Shown here piece by piece: positions 53,487 to 62,817 of a stretch of 64,000 nt of DNA (its first letter is position 1; the number at the start of each line of letters is the position of its first letter). The notes beneath the pieces are model-generated. The model was not told the origin of the DNA. It saw only the letters and a program-made list of their open reading frames with translations, and ran no database searches. This DNA comes from Bradyrhizobium macuxiense. Its GTDB lineage: Bacteria > Pseudomonadota > Alphaproteobacteria > Rhizobiales > Xanthobacteraceae. The stretch covers positions 761,798 to 825,797 of the forward strand of contig NZ_VITY01000002.1 in assembly GCF_007993935.1 (NCBI RefSeq), given 5' to 3'. Position numbers and translations under genes: made by a program.

Positions 53487-53514
53487 CGTCATCGCAACGT
53501 CATGATGTTGTCAT
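53487..53514 (+). promoter_or_regulatory. Triple PHO box before the acyltransferase-phnM operon
   Basis: CGTCAT, CGTCAT and TGTCAT start exactly 11 bases apart (53487, 53498, 53509), near-perfect PhoB sites. About 60 bases before ATG 53572. The clearest PHO box of the window. Confidence 0.8.
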
Positions 53515-53571
53515 CAAGCATCCCGAAGACGAGCGCGCATCCCCGGAAGCTAAAGATTTGCGGAGGCCCTG

Positions 53572-54237
53572 ATGGCCGGAAAAACACTCTCGGTTGTGCC
53601 GACCGTCGACCCGACTGCGTCGGTGCGCGAGAGCAAGCTCGGCAAATATACCGAGGTCGGCGCGCGCACGATCCTGCTTGAAGTCAGCATGGACGACTAT
53701 TCCTACGTCGTGAACGACAGCCAGATCACCTACAGCTCGATCGGCAAGTTCTGCTCGATCGCGGCGATGACGCGGATCAATCCCGGCAACCACCCGATGC
53801 ATCGCGCGACCCAGGCGCATTTCACCTACCGCGCCAGCGCTTATTTTCCCGGAGAGAGCGACGACACCGAGTTCTTCAACTGGCGACGTGCGCATCACGC
53901 GCATATCGGCCATGACGTCTGGATCGGTCACGGCGCGATCGTGCTCGCTGGACGGAATATCGGAACCGGCGCAGTCGTCGCCGCCGGCGCGATCGTGACC
54001 AAGGATGTCCCCGCCTACACCATCGTTGCCGGTAATCCGGCGCGCCCGGTGAAGCGGCGCTTCTCCGAGACAACAGCTGATCGACTCACAGCACTCGCGT
54101 GGTGGGACTGGGATCACGAAACACTTCGCCGTGTCTTGCCCGACTTTCGCAAGCTTGCGGTTGAGGAATTCCTCGACAAGTACGAGGCCGAGGCCGTATC
54201 CCAATCACAAACCAAACAACGGAGCGCCGCATCGTGA
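53572..54237 (+). CDS. Phosphonate-locus hexapeptide acyltransferase
   Basis: 221 residues, left-handed beta-helix acyltransferase (hexapeptide repeats such as [35 protein letters not shown]). Family known as the phn-associated transferase; related to chloramphenicol/virginiamycin acetyltransferases. Presumably acetylates an aminophosphonate or an intermediate, a role PhnO plays elsewhere; no phnO is seen. Its stop codon overlaps the GTG of phnM2. Confidence 0.85.
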   Translation: MAGKTLSVVPTVDPTASVRESKLGKYTEVGARTILLEVSMDDYSYVVNDSQITYSSIGKFCSIAAMTRINPGNHPMHRATQAHFTYRASAYFPGESDDTEFFNWRRAHHAHIGHDVWIGHGAIVLAGRNIGTGAVVAAGAIVTKDVPAYTIVAGNPARPVKRRFSETTADRLTALAWWDWDHETLRRVLPDFRKLAVEEFLDKYEAEAVSQSQTKQRSAAS

Positions 54238-55406
54238 CGGACATTTTCATCGAGGGCGAACGCACGCTGGTTGATGGTGCCTTGGTCGAGACCTCGCTGC
54301 GGACCTCAGGCCGCGACATCGGCGCGCTGGACGCCGAGCAGGGCCGCGCCGCGCTTCATATCGATGCGACGGGCCTCCTGGTGCTGCCCGGCATCATCGA
54401 TCTGCACGGCGATGCGTTCGAGCGGCAGATGATGCCGCGCCCGGGCGTCGACTTTCCGACCGACGTGGCGCTGATCGACAGCGACCGGCAGGCGATCGCC
54501 AACGGCATCACCACCGTGTTCCACGGCACGACCTGGTCGTGGGAGCCCGGTCTGCGCAGTGCGGAAAATGCGCGCAAGCTGCTCGATGCGATCGAGGCGC
54601 TGCGGCCGCAGCTCGCCGCCGATACGCGCTTCCATCTGCGCCACGAGACCCACAATCTCGAAGCCGAGGCCGAGATCATCCAATGGCTCACCGAAGGCCG
54701 CATCGACCTGTTCGCCTTCAACGACCACAGCAACATCAAGCCGACGAAGCGCAACCAGCTGGCTGAGCGCACGGGGCTTTCGCTCGAGGCCGTCAACGAG
54801 ATGCTCGACCGGATCGTGTCGCGTCGTCCTGAGGTGCCAGCCTCGATCGCGCGGCTGGCCGCGGCCGCACGCGCGGCTGATATCCGCATGCTCTCGCATG
54901 ACGACAACAGCCCGGCAATGCGCCAGGAGTTCCGCGCGTTGGGCGCCACGATCGCCGAATTCCCGGTCAATGTGGAGACCGCGCGGGATGCCGCGGCCGC
55001 GGGTGACTTCATCGTGTTCGGCGCGCCCAACGTGGTGCGCGGCGGCAGCCACACCGGCTGGACCAAGGCATCCGACATGATCGCACAGGGCCTCTGCTCG
55101 GTGCTGGCATCGGACTACTATTATCCGGCGCAGCTGCTCGCGGCGTTCCGCCTCGCCGCCGACGGCATCCTGCCGCTTGCCAAAGCCTGGGACCTGATCT
55201 CCTCGGCGCCGGCGCGCGCGGCCGGGCTCGCCGATCGCGGCGTGCTCGCCGCAGGCCGCCGTGCCGACATCATCGTCGTCGACGACAAGGCACCCTTGCG
55301 GCCGCGCATCGTTGCGGTGATCGCGGCCGGACGTCTGGTGCATCTGGCGGATGCGAGCTGCCTCGTCCATTCGCTGGCACCGCGCAAGACGGTTGCGGCG
55401 GCGTAG
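54234..55406 (+). CDS. phnM: Second PhnM-type diphosphatase
   Basis: 390 residues; GTG start overlapping the preceding stop (GTGA). Amidohydrolase with metal motif LHGDAFERQ (HxDxxE), [28 protein letters not shown] and [11 protein letters not shown]. Distinct from the phnM at 37332-38486, whose motif is HTDHLEMH. Could serve the same diphosphatase step on a different substrate. Cotranscribed with the acyltransferase. Confidence 0.88.
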   Translation: MTDIFIEGERTLVDGALVETSLRTSGRDIGALDAEQGRAALHIDATGLLVLPGIIDLHGDAFERQMMPRPGVDFPTDVALIDSDRQAIANGITTVFHGTTWSWEPGLRSAENARKLLDAIEALRPQLAADTRFHLRHETHNLEAEAEIIQWLTEGRIDLFAFNDHSNIKPTKRNQLAERTGLSLEAVNEMLDRIVSRRPEVPASIARLAAAARAADIRMLSHDDNSPAMRQEFRALGATIAEFPVNVETARDAAAAGDFIVFGAPNVVRGGSHTGWTKASDMIAQGLCSVLASDYYYPAQLLAAFRLAADGILPLAKAWDLISSAPARAAGLADRGVLAAGRRADIIVVDDKAPLRPRIVAVIAAGRLVHLADASCLVHSLAPRKTVAAA

Positions 55407-55415
55407 CGCGGCTCG

Positions 55416-56120
55416 ATGTATCCTGCCATGGCCAACACGCCGCGTTACGCGATCTACTACGCACCGTCACCCGACAGCGCGCTGCACCGCTTCGGTTCGG
55501 CGCTGCTCGGCTACGATGCGGTTGATGGTGACGACCTGCCGTTTCCTGATGGCGTCACGCCCGACTGGCGCGAAGTGACGGAAGACCCCCGCAAGTATGG
55601 CTTCCACGCCACGCTGAAGGCCCCAACCGCGCTCGCCGACGGCAGGAACGAGGCCGAGCTTCTCGCTGCCTGCGCTGCCTTCGCCGGCAAGGCCCGGCGC
55701 ATTCCCGTGATCGAGCCTGTTGTCGATGCGATCAGCGGCTTCATCGCCGTGATTCCGGCTAAGCGCTCCGACGAACTCCAGCAGCTTGCCGCCGATTGCG
55801 TCACCGAATTCGACACCTTCCGCGCACCGCTGACGCCTGAAGATCGCGCACGGCGCAAACCCGAACGTCTCACGGAGCGGCAGCGCGATTATCTCGACCG
55901 CTGGGGCTATCCTTACGTCATGGAAGAATTCCGCTTCCACATGACGCTGACCGGGCGACTGAGCGACGAGCGGCGCGGCCCGATCGTGGCGCAGCTGCGC
56001 GAGCGGTTTGCGACGATCGACCTCACGCGGCTCGCGATCGACCGCATTGCGTTGTTCAAGCAGGCCGATAGCGCATCACGCTTCCGGATCATCGACAGCT
56101 GGCCGTTGCGCGCGCAATAA
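55416..56120 (+). CDS. DUF1045 2H-phosphoesterase-like protein
   Basis: 234 residues with two HxT motifs: FHATLKAP near residue 67 and FHMTLTG near 175, the hallmark of 2H phosphoesterases. DUF1045 proteins are found in phn operons. No phnP (cyclic phosphate hydrolase) is present in the window, so this could fill that role on phosphoribosyl cyclic phosphate; that is inference. Last gene of the plus-strand operon, 9 bases after phnM2. Confidence 0.85.
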   Translation: MYPAMANTPRYAIYYAPSPDSALHRFGSALLGYDAVDGDDLPFPDGVTPDWREVTEDPRKYGFHATLKAPTALADGRNEAELLAACAAFAGKARRIPVIEPVVDAISGFIAVIPAKRSDELQQLAADCVTEFDTFRAPLTPEDRARRKPERLTERQRDYLDRWGYPYVMEEFRFHMTLTGRLSDERRGPIVAQLRERFATIDLTRLAIDRIALFKQADSASRFRIIDSWPLRAQ

Positions 56121-56126
56121 CGGACG

Positions 56127-57113
56127 CTATTCGTCGACCCGAGTGCGGGCGATGATCTCGGCGGCGCCCTTCGCGAGCAACTCCATCCCGACGGCGCGGC
56201 CGAGCTCACGCGGCCGATCGGCGGGCCCGCTCCGCGTCACCTCGATGAAGCCGGCGCCGGCCTCGTCGAGCACCGAGGCGCGCAGCGTCATCTCGGCTCC
56301 CGCGAGCGTGGCGTGGCCGGCAATCGGCGAGTTGCAATGGCCGTTAAGCACCCAGAGCACCTCGCGCTCGGCCTCGGCGGCCAGCCGCGACTGCGCGTTG
56401 TCGATCGCGGCTAGCCGCGCCCGCGTCGCCCAATCGGTCTCGACGCATTCGACCGCGACGATGCCCTGGCCCACCGCCGGCAGCATTTCGTTGACGGAGA
56501 AATCATGCGCGATGCGCGCGGTCATGCCGATGCGCTCGAGGCCGGAGCGCGCCATGACAAGCGCATCCGCCGGCCCCACCTCGCCGCCATCGGGCAGCCG
56601 CTGCTTGTCGCCACGATCGAGTTTTGCAACGCGCGTGTCGGCGGCGCCGCGATAGTGAATCACGGTCGCCTCCGGAAACAGCCGCCGCAGATAGGCGGCG
56701 CGGCGCACCGCGTTGGTGCCGATCATGAAGCCCTTGCCGCGTGCGGCGCGCAGCGTGTCCAGCGACAAGCCGGGACGCAGCACGAGGCTGTCATTGGCGG
56801 CGTCGCGCGCCAGCATCGCCGCAAGGACGAGACCCGGCGTCTCCTCATTGCCCGGCACGTCCTTCAGCGAATGCATCGCGGCCTGCAACGTGCCGGCACG
56901 CATGGCCTCGCGGATCTCGGCGACGAAGGCGCCGCCCTTGCCGCCGTGGCGCAGCAGCTTGCTGGTCTGGTCCTGATCGCCCCGGGTCTCGAACTTGACG
57001 ATCTCGACGGCAAGGTCACCCGCCGAGGCGCGCAGCAGCCGCGCGACCTCGTCCGTCTGCGCGAGCGCCATCGCGCTCTTGCGCGTCCCTATCCGCAAAA
57101 CCTGTCCCGACAC
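56127..57113 (-). CDS. hemC: Hydroxymethylbilane synthase
   Basis: Haem pathway enzyme joining four porphobilinogens. 328 residues, full length. Family segments LRIGTRKSAMALAQTDEV, HSLKDVPG and the cofactor Cys in LNGHCNSPIAGH are present. Convergent with the DUF1045 gene, whose stop codon is six bases away; separated by 87 bases from pncA. Confidence 0.95.
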   Translation of the reverse strand: MSGQVLRIGTRKSAMALAQTDEVARLLRASAGDLAVEIVKFETRGDQDQTSKLLRHGGKGGAFVAEIREAMRAGTLQAAMHSLKDVPGNEETPGLVLAAMLARDAANDSLVLRPGLSLDTLRAARGKGFMIGTNAVRRAAYLRRLFPEATVIHYRGAADTRVAKLDRGDKQRLPDGGEVGPADALVMARSGLERIGMTARIAHDFSVNEMLPAVGQGIVAVECVETDWATRARLAAIDNAQSRLAAEAEREVLWVLNGHCNSPIAGHATLAGAEMTLRASVLDEAGAGFIEVTRSGPADRPRELGRAVGMELLAKGAAEIIARTRVDE

Positions 57114-57200
57114 GAAAGCTCCGCTGCGTGATCATCAACGGCTGGGGATTAGAACAAAAGGCCAGTCAAAACAATGGTTTTTGCCCTCGCCGGGCCAGGC

Positions 57201-57821
57201 TCAGGCGACCTCCTCGACCAGCGCCACGCCGGCCTCGCGCATCGCCGCCGTGGCGGAAGCAAGCGAACCATCGAGGTCGATGGCGCGGCAGCCCGGCAGC
57301 ACGACCGTGGTCTCGAATCCTAGCCGCCGCGCGTCGAGCGCCGAATATTGCACGCAGAAATCCGTCGCGAGCCCGGCCATCACCACGCGCTTGAGGCCAC
57401 GCTCGCGCAGATAGCCGGCGAGCCCCGTCGGCGTCGTCCGGTCGTTCTCGAAGAACGCCGAATAGGAATCGATCGCGGCCCGGAAGCCTTTGCGGATCAC
57501 GAGCTCGGCCCGGTCGGTGGCGAGACCGGGATGAAACGCCGCTCCCGCCGTACCCTGGACGCAATGATCCGGCCAAAGCGTCTGCGGCCCATAGGGCATG
57601 GTGACCGAGGAGAATGGTGCAGCACCCGGATGCGAGGTCGCAAACGAGCTGTGGCCCGCCGGATGCCAATCCTGAGTCAGCACGACATGGTCGAAGCGGC
57701 CGGCGAGCTGGTTGACCACGGGCACGACGGCATCGCCGTCGGCAACCGCCAGCGCGCCGCCGGGGCAGAAATCGTTCTGCACGTCGATGATCAGGAGCAG
57801 ATCGCCGGGCAGAATCTTCAT
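57201..57821 (-). CDS. pncA: Nicotinamidase
   Basis: Hydrolyses nicotinamide to nicotinate in NAD salvage. 206 residues. Catalytic Asp13 (IIDVQNDF), Lys in IRKGF and Cys in TDFCVQ; metal ligands in DWHPAGHSSF. The ATG overlaps the nadX stop (TGATG), so the start is 57821. Co-expression with nadX joins NAD salvage to de novo synthesis. Confidence 0.94.
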   Translation of the reverse strand: MKILPGDLLLIIDVQNDFCPGGALAVADGDAVVPVVNQLAGRFDHVVLTQDWHPAGHSSFATSHPGAAPFSSVTMPYGPQTLWPDHCVQGTAGAAFHPGLATDRAELVIRKGFRAAIDSYSAFFENDRTTPTGLAGYLRERGLKRVVMAGLATDFCVQYSALDARRLGFETTVVLPGCRAIDLDGSLASATAAMREAGVALVEEVA

Positions 57822-58642
57822 CACGTCCCGATCCGTAACGACGCGCGCAGCTTGCGCAGGCAGGCAATCACCGACAACGCGGTGATGCGGCCGGTCTTGG
57901 GGTTTTCCGAGGGGATGTTCTCGATCATCATCGAGAACCGCGCGGAATCGGAATCCACCTCGATGCGATGGGTGTTGCGCGTCACCGTCGGATCGGCCCA
58001 GATCTCGACCCTGGTACGATCGGGGCCGATGCCGGCGAGCGACAGCGCCACCGCGACGTTGAGATTGGCGGGAAAGCCCTTGACGGCATCGCGCGCGCTG
58101 CCTTCGAAGATGCGCAGCGGCTCGGTGATCCCTTCGATCTTGATGTTGTTCTCGACCAGATGCGGCGCGCCGAGCAGACCCGCGACCGGCTTCCGCGTCA
58201 CCAGCTTGGCCGAATGAATGGTCCCGATCGCCGCTGCGGTCACGGCGTCGAGCCCGATCAGCGCACCGGTCGGCACGATGATCTGGCCGCCATGCGCCCT
58301 GGCGAGATCGACGAGATCCTCATTCTGCAACAGTGCGCCGACGCTGAGCACAACAGCGGTCTTGCCGCGCTCGACCACCGGCGCCACGATCGAGCGGACC
58401 ACCTTGCTCGGGGCGCACTCGACCACGATGTCGGCGACATCGGCCAGCTGCTCGATCGTCACCAGTTCCGGCGCGGACTGGAGCTCCGCGACCCAGCCGC
58501 GGTGCTTGTCCGGGCTGTTCGCAGACACCGCAACCAGCGTCAGGCCCTCGATGCCCTGATCGAGCGCCTTGACGACGTCAGTGCCGATCGCGCCGAGGCC
58601 GGCGACCGCTACCCGCAGCTTTGTCTTGTTGTCAGCCATCAT
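57821..58642 (-). CDS. nadX: L-aspartate dehydrogenase
   Basis: NAD(P)-dependent enzyme making iminoaspartate for quinolinate and NAD synthesis, replacing NadB. 273 residues: GLGAIG near residue 17, VECAPSKVV, VPTGALIGLDAV and the FPANLNVAVALSLAG motif of the family. Overlaps the M20 gene upstream by four bases and pncA downstream by one. Confidence 0.9.
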   Translation of the reverse strand: MMADNKTKLRVAVAGLGAIGTDVVKALDQGIEGLTLVAVSANSPDKHRGWVAELQSAPELVTIEQLADVADIVVECAPSKVVRSIVAPVVERGKTAVVLSVGALLQNEDLVDLARAHGGQIIVPTGALIGLDAVTAAAIGTIHSAKLVTRKPVAGLLGAPHLVENNIKIEGITEPLRIFEGSARDAVKGFPANLNVAVALSLAGIGPDRTRVEIWADPTVTRNTHRIEVDSDSARFSMMIENIPSENPKTGRITALSVIACLRKLRASLRIGT

Positions 58643-60057
58643 TTCCCGCCAGCGAGCATCTTGACCAGGCGATAAAGATACTCCTGCCCCTCATAGAACG
58701 ATTTGACGAGCACGCGCTCGTCTTTGCCATGGTTCCGGTTGTCATCGACATCGGCGCCGAGCCCGGAATGACCATAGGTCGGAATTCCCGCGTTGCGCAG
58801 GTAGCTGCCGTCGGTGGCACCGGTGCTCATGACCGGCACGATCGCGGCATCCGGCCAGAACTCCTTCGACAGCTTCTCGATCGAGCCCATGATCTCTTCG
58901 TTCAGGGGCGACGGCGGACTCAGCACGGCCTTGCCGGTCGGGGTCACCGCAATCTGCTTGTCGTCGAGCACGCGCTCGATCGTCGCCTGAACACCTTCGA
59001 CCGGCTCGCCGGGCAGGATCCGGCAGTTCACCTTGGCGGTTGCCAGTTGCGGCAGTGCGTTGATGGCGTGGCCGCCCTCCAGCATGGTCGCGACGCAGGT
59101 GGTGCGGAGCTGCGCATTGTAGCCGGGATTCTCCGACAGCCGCGCCAGCGCTGCCGGGTCGGGTTGCGGCGCCAGGATGGCCTTGATGTCGTCGGCATGC
59201 GGCTTGTCGACCTCGGCGGTCTTGGTGAAATAGATCCGCGTCGTCTCGTTGAGATTCATCGGGAAGTCGTATTTGGAAAGCCGGACGAGGCCGTCCGCGA
59301 GGCGGTAGATCGCATTGTTCTTGCGCGGCAGCGACGAGTGCCCGCCGCTATCCTTGACGGTAAGCTGATAGCCGATCGAGACCTTCTCGCTGGTCTGAAC
59401 GCTGTTGCGGATCGCCTTGCCGTTCTTCAGGCCGACGCCGCCTCCTTCGTTGAGCGCGAACTCGGCGTCGATCAGGTCGCGGTGGTTCTTGATCAGCCAC
59501 TGCATGCCGAGAGCGTTGGCATCGAGGATCTCCTCGTCGGTCTCGAGGGCGACGATGATGTCGCGGTCGGGCTTGTAGCCCTCCTTCTTGTAGCGGATCA
59601 AATTGGTGATGAAGGCGGAGGCCATGTATTTGTCGTCGCTCGAGCCGCGGCCGTAGAAATAGCCGTCCTGCTCGGTAAGCTTGAACGGATCGACCGACCA
59701 GTCCTCGCGAAGCGCAGGGACGACGTCGATATGGGCGACCAGGAGGATCGGCTTGCGCGCGCCGGAGCCGTGCAGCCGCGCCACCAGATTGCCCTTGTGC
59801 GGCGCCGGCGAGAACACGTGCACGTCGCCTTCGGGGAAGCCGGCGGCGCGGAGCCGCGCGCCCATCGCCTCGGCCGCCTTCTGGGTGTCGCCGGTCGCGG
59901 TGGTCGTGTTGATCTCGACCAGTTCCTGGTAGATGCCGCGGGCGAATTGCTGCTGCTCGGTCAGTCCCTGCGCGCCGGCGCCGGACGCAAGCAGCACCGG
60001 AGCGAGCGCCGCCGCGAGCTGCAGTGATCGAACCATGTTTCGGGCCTTGTGCGACAT
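58639..60057 (-). CDS. Exported M20-family metallopeptidase
   Basis: 472 residues from ATG 60057 with GGGAGAG ahead; N-terminal signal peptide ending near GAGA. M20 zinc site: AHIDVVP, GRGSSDDK, ETDEE and the GHSSLP segment of the lid domain. Hydrolyses a peptide or acyl amino acid in the periplasm. Same operon as nadX and pncA by overlap. Confidence 0.88.
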   Translation of the reverse strand: MSHKARNMVRSLQLAAALAPVLLASGAGAQGLTEQQQFARGIYQELVEINTTTATGDTQKAAEAMGARLRAAGFPEGDVHVFSPAPHKGNLVARLHGSGARKPILLVAHIDVVPALREDWSVDPFKLTEQDGYFYGRGSSDDKYMASAFITNLIRYKKEGYKPDRDIIVALETDEEILDANALGMQWLIKNHRDLIDAEFALNEGGGVGLKNGKAIRNSVQTSEKVSIGYQLTVKDSGGHSSLPRKNNAIYRLADGLVRLSKYDFPMNLNETTRIYFTKTAEVDKPHADDIKAILAPQPDPAALARLSENPGYNAQLRTTCVATMLEGGHAINALPQLATAKVNCRILPGEPVEGVQATIERVLDDKQIAVTPTGKAVLSPPSPLNEEIMGSIEKLSKEFWPDAAIVPVMSTGATDGSYLRNAGIPTYGHSGLGADVDDNRNHGKDERVLVKSFYEGQEYLYRLVKMLAGGK

Positions 60058-60174
60058 CGTGCTCTCCCAGAATTCCACCACCTGATTGGAGATGAATTCA
60101 GACAGGCGACACGCGCTTTGGCAAGACTGCGAGCCCTTCAATTTCCGCGCGCATGCTCCGCGCTTTCGCGCACG

Positions 60175-60672
60175 CTATTTGGAGTCCTTATCCTTGGCCG
60201 CGATCACCTCGATCTCGACCAGGAAGCCGGGATTGGCGAGTGCCGCGACGCCGACCACCGAGCGCGCCGGCAGGTTCGGCTGGCTGCCGCCGAAGAACTG
60301 GGTGTAGCCCTCCATGAAGGCCTTGAAGTCCATCGGCGCGGACGCGTTGTGGACCAGGAACACCTGCATTTTGACGACGTCGCCCATGCCAAGCCCCTGG
60401 CCTTCCAGGATGGCCTTGATGCGGTTGAGCACACCGACGGTCTGGGTCTTGGTGTCGCCATAGGCCTGCGGGCTCGACTGATCGGCATCCTTGTTGACGA
60501 CCGGCGGCACCTGGCCGCTGACATAGACCGTCGTGGTGTTGCCGGTGACGGTCACGGCCTGCGCGATCGGGAATGTCGAGTTGGGTATCGGATGCCTGAC
60601 CACGTCAGCGGAGGCCGTGGTCGCCATCGCCGACAGCGCGGCGCCCAACACAATACCGATCAATTTCATCAA
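60175..60672 (-). CDS. RidA-family deaminase with signal peptide
   Basis: 165 residues; RidA (Rid/YjgF) proteins hydrolyse reactive enamines/imines. The N terminus MMKLIGIVLGAALSAMATT-ASA is a clear signal peptide, unusual because most RidA are cytosolic. Family pieces: YVSGQVPPVVN, LNRIKAILEGQGLGMGDVVKMQVFLV, PARS with the catalytic Arg, and the VEIEVIA end. Lies 22 bases after cytochrome c. Confidence 0.9.
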   Translation of the reverse strand: MMKLIGIVLGAALSAMATTASADVVRHPIPNSTFPIAQAVTVTGNTTTVYVSGQVPPVVNKDADQSSPQAYGDTKTQTVGVLNRIKAILEGQGLGMGDVVKMQVFLVHNASAPMDFKAFMEGYTQFFGGSQPNLPARSVVGVAALANPGFLVEIEVIAAKDKDSK

Positions 60673-60694
60673 ACTCTCCCCGTGAGTTGCGTGG

Positions 60695-61102
60695 TCAGCG
60701 GCGGGCGTCTTGAACGTCCTTGGTCGTCACCGCGTCCTGATAGTTGTTGCCGAAGTGCGTCCGCAGATAATTCACAACGGCGGCCACTTGACCATCGGTC
60801 ATCATGTCGCCGAACGCCGGCATGCCGCGGCGGCCGTTGATGACGAGATAGATCGGATAGCTGCCGGATTCGAGATTCTTGTTGCCGGCGAGCGAGGGAT
60901 AGGTGCCGGCGCCGCTCGCGCCTGTCGCATCCGGCATGTGGCAGCCCTGGCAGACATTGCCGAACAGCTCTTCGCCGGTCATCTCCACGAAACGGTAGCC
61001 CGAAGAGAAGGTGCGCTTGCCCGCCCCGCTGTCCTGACCAGGCGCCGCGGTCGCCGACAGCAGCAGCAGCGCCGCGACAACGGATGTTCCTGTCTGCTTC
61101 AT
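60695..61102 (-). CDS. Exported c-type cytochrome
   Basis: 135 residues with a signal peptide; one haem site CQGCH and an axial Met in GRRGMPAFGD, a class I cytochrome. The ATG overlaps the flavin amine oxidase stop by one base (TGATG), so they are coupled. Probable electron acceptor of that oxidase. Confidence 0.9.
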   Translation of the reverse strand: MKQTGTSVVAALLLLSATAAPGQDSGAGKRTFSSGYRFVEMTGEELFGNVCQGCHMPDATGASGAGTYPSLAGNKNLESGSYPIYLVINGRRGMPAFGDMMTDGQVAAVVNYLRTHFGNNYQDAVTTKDVQDARR

Positions 61103-62694
61103 CACGTCTTCACCACGCGTTCGTGCATTCGGGTAATGGCGTCGAGCGCGGACAGGATCGCACCCTCCTGCCAGGCCGGCAGCTGCGAAGCGTGCTCGCC
61201 CGCCAGCGCGATGCGGCCGTCGATCTGGCAGAGATTGCGATAATGCTGCGCCCGCCCGGCTTCGGTCCATTCGCCGGCACAGCCGAGCGTGAACGGCACC
61301 CGATGCCACGCCACCGCGACGCCGTTCTCGAACTCGCTCTTGTACTGCGGATGGATCTTGGCGCCGAATTCGACCGCGCTGGCGACCCGCTCGGCCGGCG
61401 TCATCGCCGTGAACTCGAAGGAATTGGCGCCCTCATACAGATAGGCGCCGAGCAGCACGCCGCGGCCGCCGCGGTTGAAGCCATAGTTCGGATAGCCGAT
61501 ATTTCGGATCGGCAGGTCCGTATAGCTGATGCCGCCGTAGATCGCCTCATCCTCCTCCCAGAACCGCCGCTTGAACTGCAGCCCGACCTTCACCGAGGCG
61601 GCGTAGGGCAAGGAATCGATCGCATTCTTCATCGGCCCGCTGACGTCCAGAGGCAGCTGGCTCAGGATCGGCAGCGGGATGGTGCAGATGCACCAGTCGG
61701 CGGTCGCCTGCTGCACCGCGGATGGACTGGCGGTGTCGACATAGCTCACGGTGACGCCCGAGCCGTTCTGCTGGATCTGCGTGACCTTGGCGTTATAGCG
61801 GATGAGATCACCGACCTCGCGCGCGAACGCCTTGCCGATCATGTCCATGCCGCCGACCGGCTGAAACATGGAGGGCTGGAAATCGTAGCGCGCAAAGCTT
61901 TGGACGTAGCGCCACATCCGCGAGCGCAGCAGCTCCTGGAGCGAGATCGGATCGCTGGGCAGCGGATCGCCCATCAAGCCGCCGCCGGGATCGCGCGCAT
62001 ATCCGCGGACGTCGGCGGAGCGCAGGTTGGCATTATACTTGTAATCGCGATCCAGCGCGCCCCAGTCGCGCAGTGCCTGCAGCAGGATCTCCTGATCTTC
62101 CTTGCTGACGAACTCGTCGAGCCTGCCCTGCCGGCTGACCTTCGCCAGCAGCTCCGCCACCCCGCCCTGGAAATCCGCCTTGATGCTGCGAAAGCGTTGC
62201 GGCTTGCCGTCGAATGCACGCGTCGCGTGCAGATAGGCGTTGTGGTTGAGCTGGATGAAGGGCTCCAGCGTCACGTTGAGCCGCCGGCAGTAATCGAGCA
62301 GCGCGCGATGATGATAGGGAATCCGCCACGGGCCGGGATTGAGATAAAGCCCCTGCTCGAACTGGCAGGTCTGCTTGAAGCCGCCGAGCTCGGTGAAGCT
62401 GTCGCCGCCGCGGATCGACCAGTTGCGGCCGCCCGCGCGATTGTTGAATTCGAGGATCTGGATCTTGTAGCCGGCCTTGCGCAGCTCCAGCGCCGCCGTC
62501 ATGCCGGCAAGTCCGGCGCCGAGGATCAGCACCGAAGCGCCCTTCACGTCGCCCGTGAGCTTGAGCGGTCCCTTATAGGCGGACTCGGATGCGAAGCCGA
62601 GGCTCGTCATCGTGTGATACATCGCCGAACTGCCGGCGATAGTCCCGATCAGCGCCAGCAAATCCCGCCGCCTGATCACAGATTGGTTCTGCAC
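61102..62694 (-). CDS. Tat-exported flavin monoamine oxidase
   Basis: 530 residues. Signal motif I-R-R-R-D-L-L predicts Tat export with FAD bound. FAD motifs GAGLAGMTAAL near 56-66, EFNNRAGGRNWS and the LAGEHASQLPAWQEGA end. Oxidises amines to imines. Coupling to cytochrome c suggests a dehydrogenase like NicA2 rather than an O2-using oxidase. Substrate unknown. Confidence 0.9.
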   Translation of the reverse strand: MQNQSVIRRRDLLALIGTIAGSSAMYHTMTSLGFASESAYKGPLKLTGDVKGASVLILGAGLAGMTAALELRKAGYKIQILEFNNRAGGRNWSIRGGDSFTELGGFKQTCQFEQGLYLNPGPWRIPYHHRALLDYCRRLNVTLEPFIQLNHNAYLHATRAFDGKPQRFRSIKADFQGGVAELLAKVSRQGRLDEFVSKEDQEILLQALRDWGALDRDYKYNANLRSADVRGYARDPGGGLMGDPLPSDPISLQELLRSRMWRYVQSFARYDFQPSMFQPVGGMDMIGKAFAREVGDLIRYNAKVTQIQQNGSGVTVSYVDTASPSAVQQATADWCICTIPLPILSQLPLDVSGPMKNAIDSLPYAASVKVGLQFKRRFWEEDEAIYGGISYTDLPIRNIGYPNYGFNRGGRGVLLGAYLYEGANSFEFTAMTPAERVASAVEFGAKIHPQYKSEFENGVAVAWHRVPFTLGCAGEWTEAGRAQHYRNLCQIDGRIALAGEHASQLPAWQEGAILSALDAITRMHERVVKT

Positions 62695-62817
62695 CCGCGT
62701 TCACCCAGCCACTGACGTCGATGTCGAAGGGAAACGGTTGACGCGACCCGTGTCAAGAAAGGGCACGCACTTCCACATGCAGCCACACGCGCTTTTGATG
62801 CGTCACGCACCGATACA

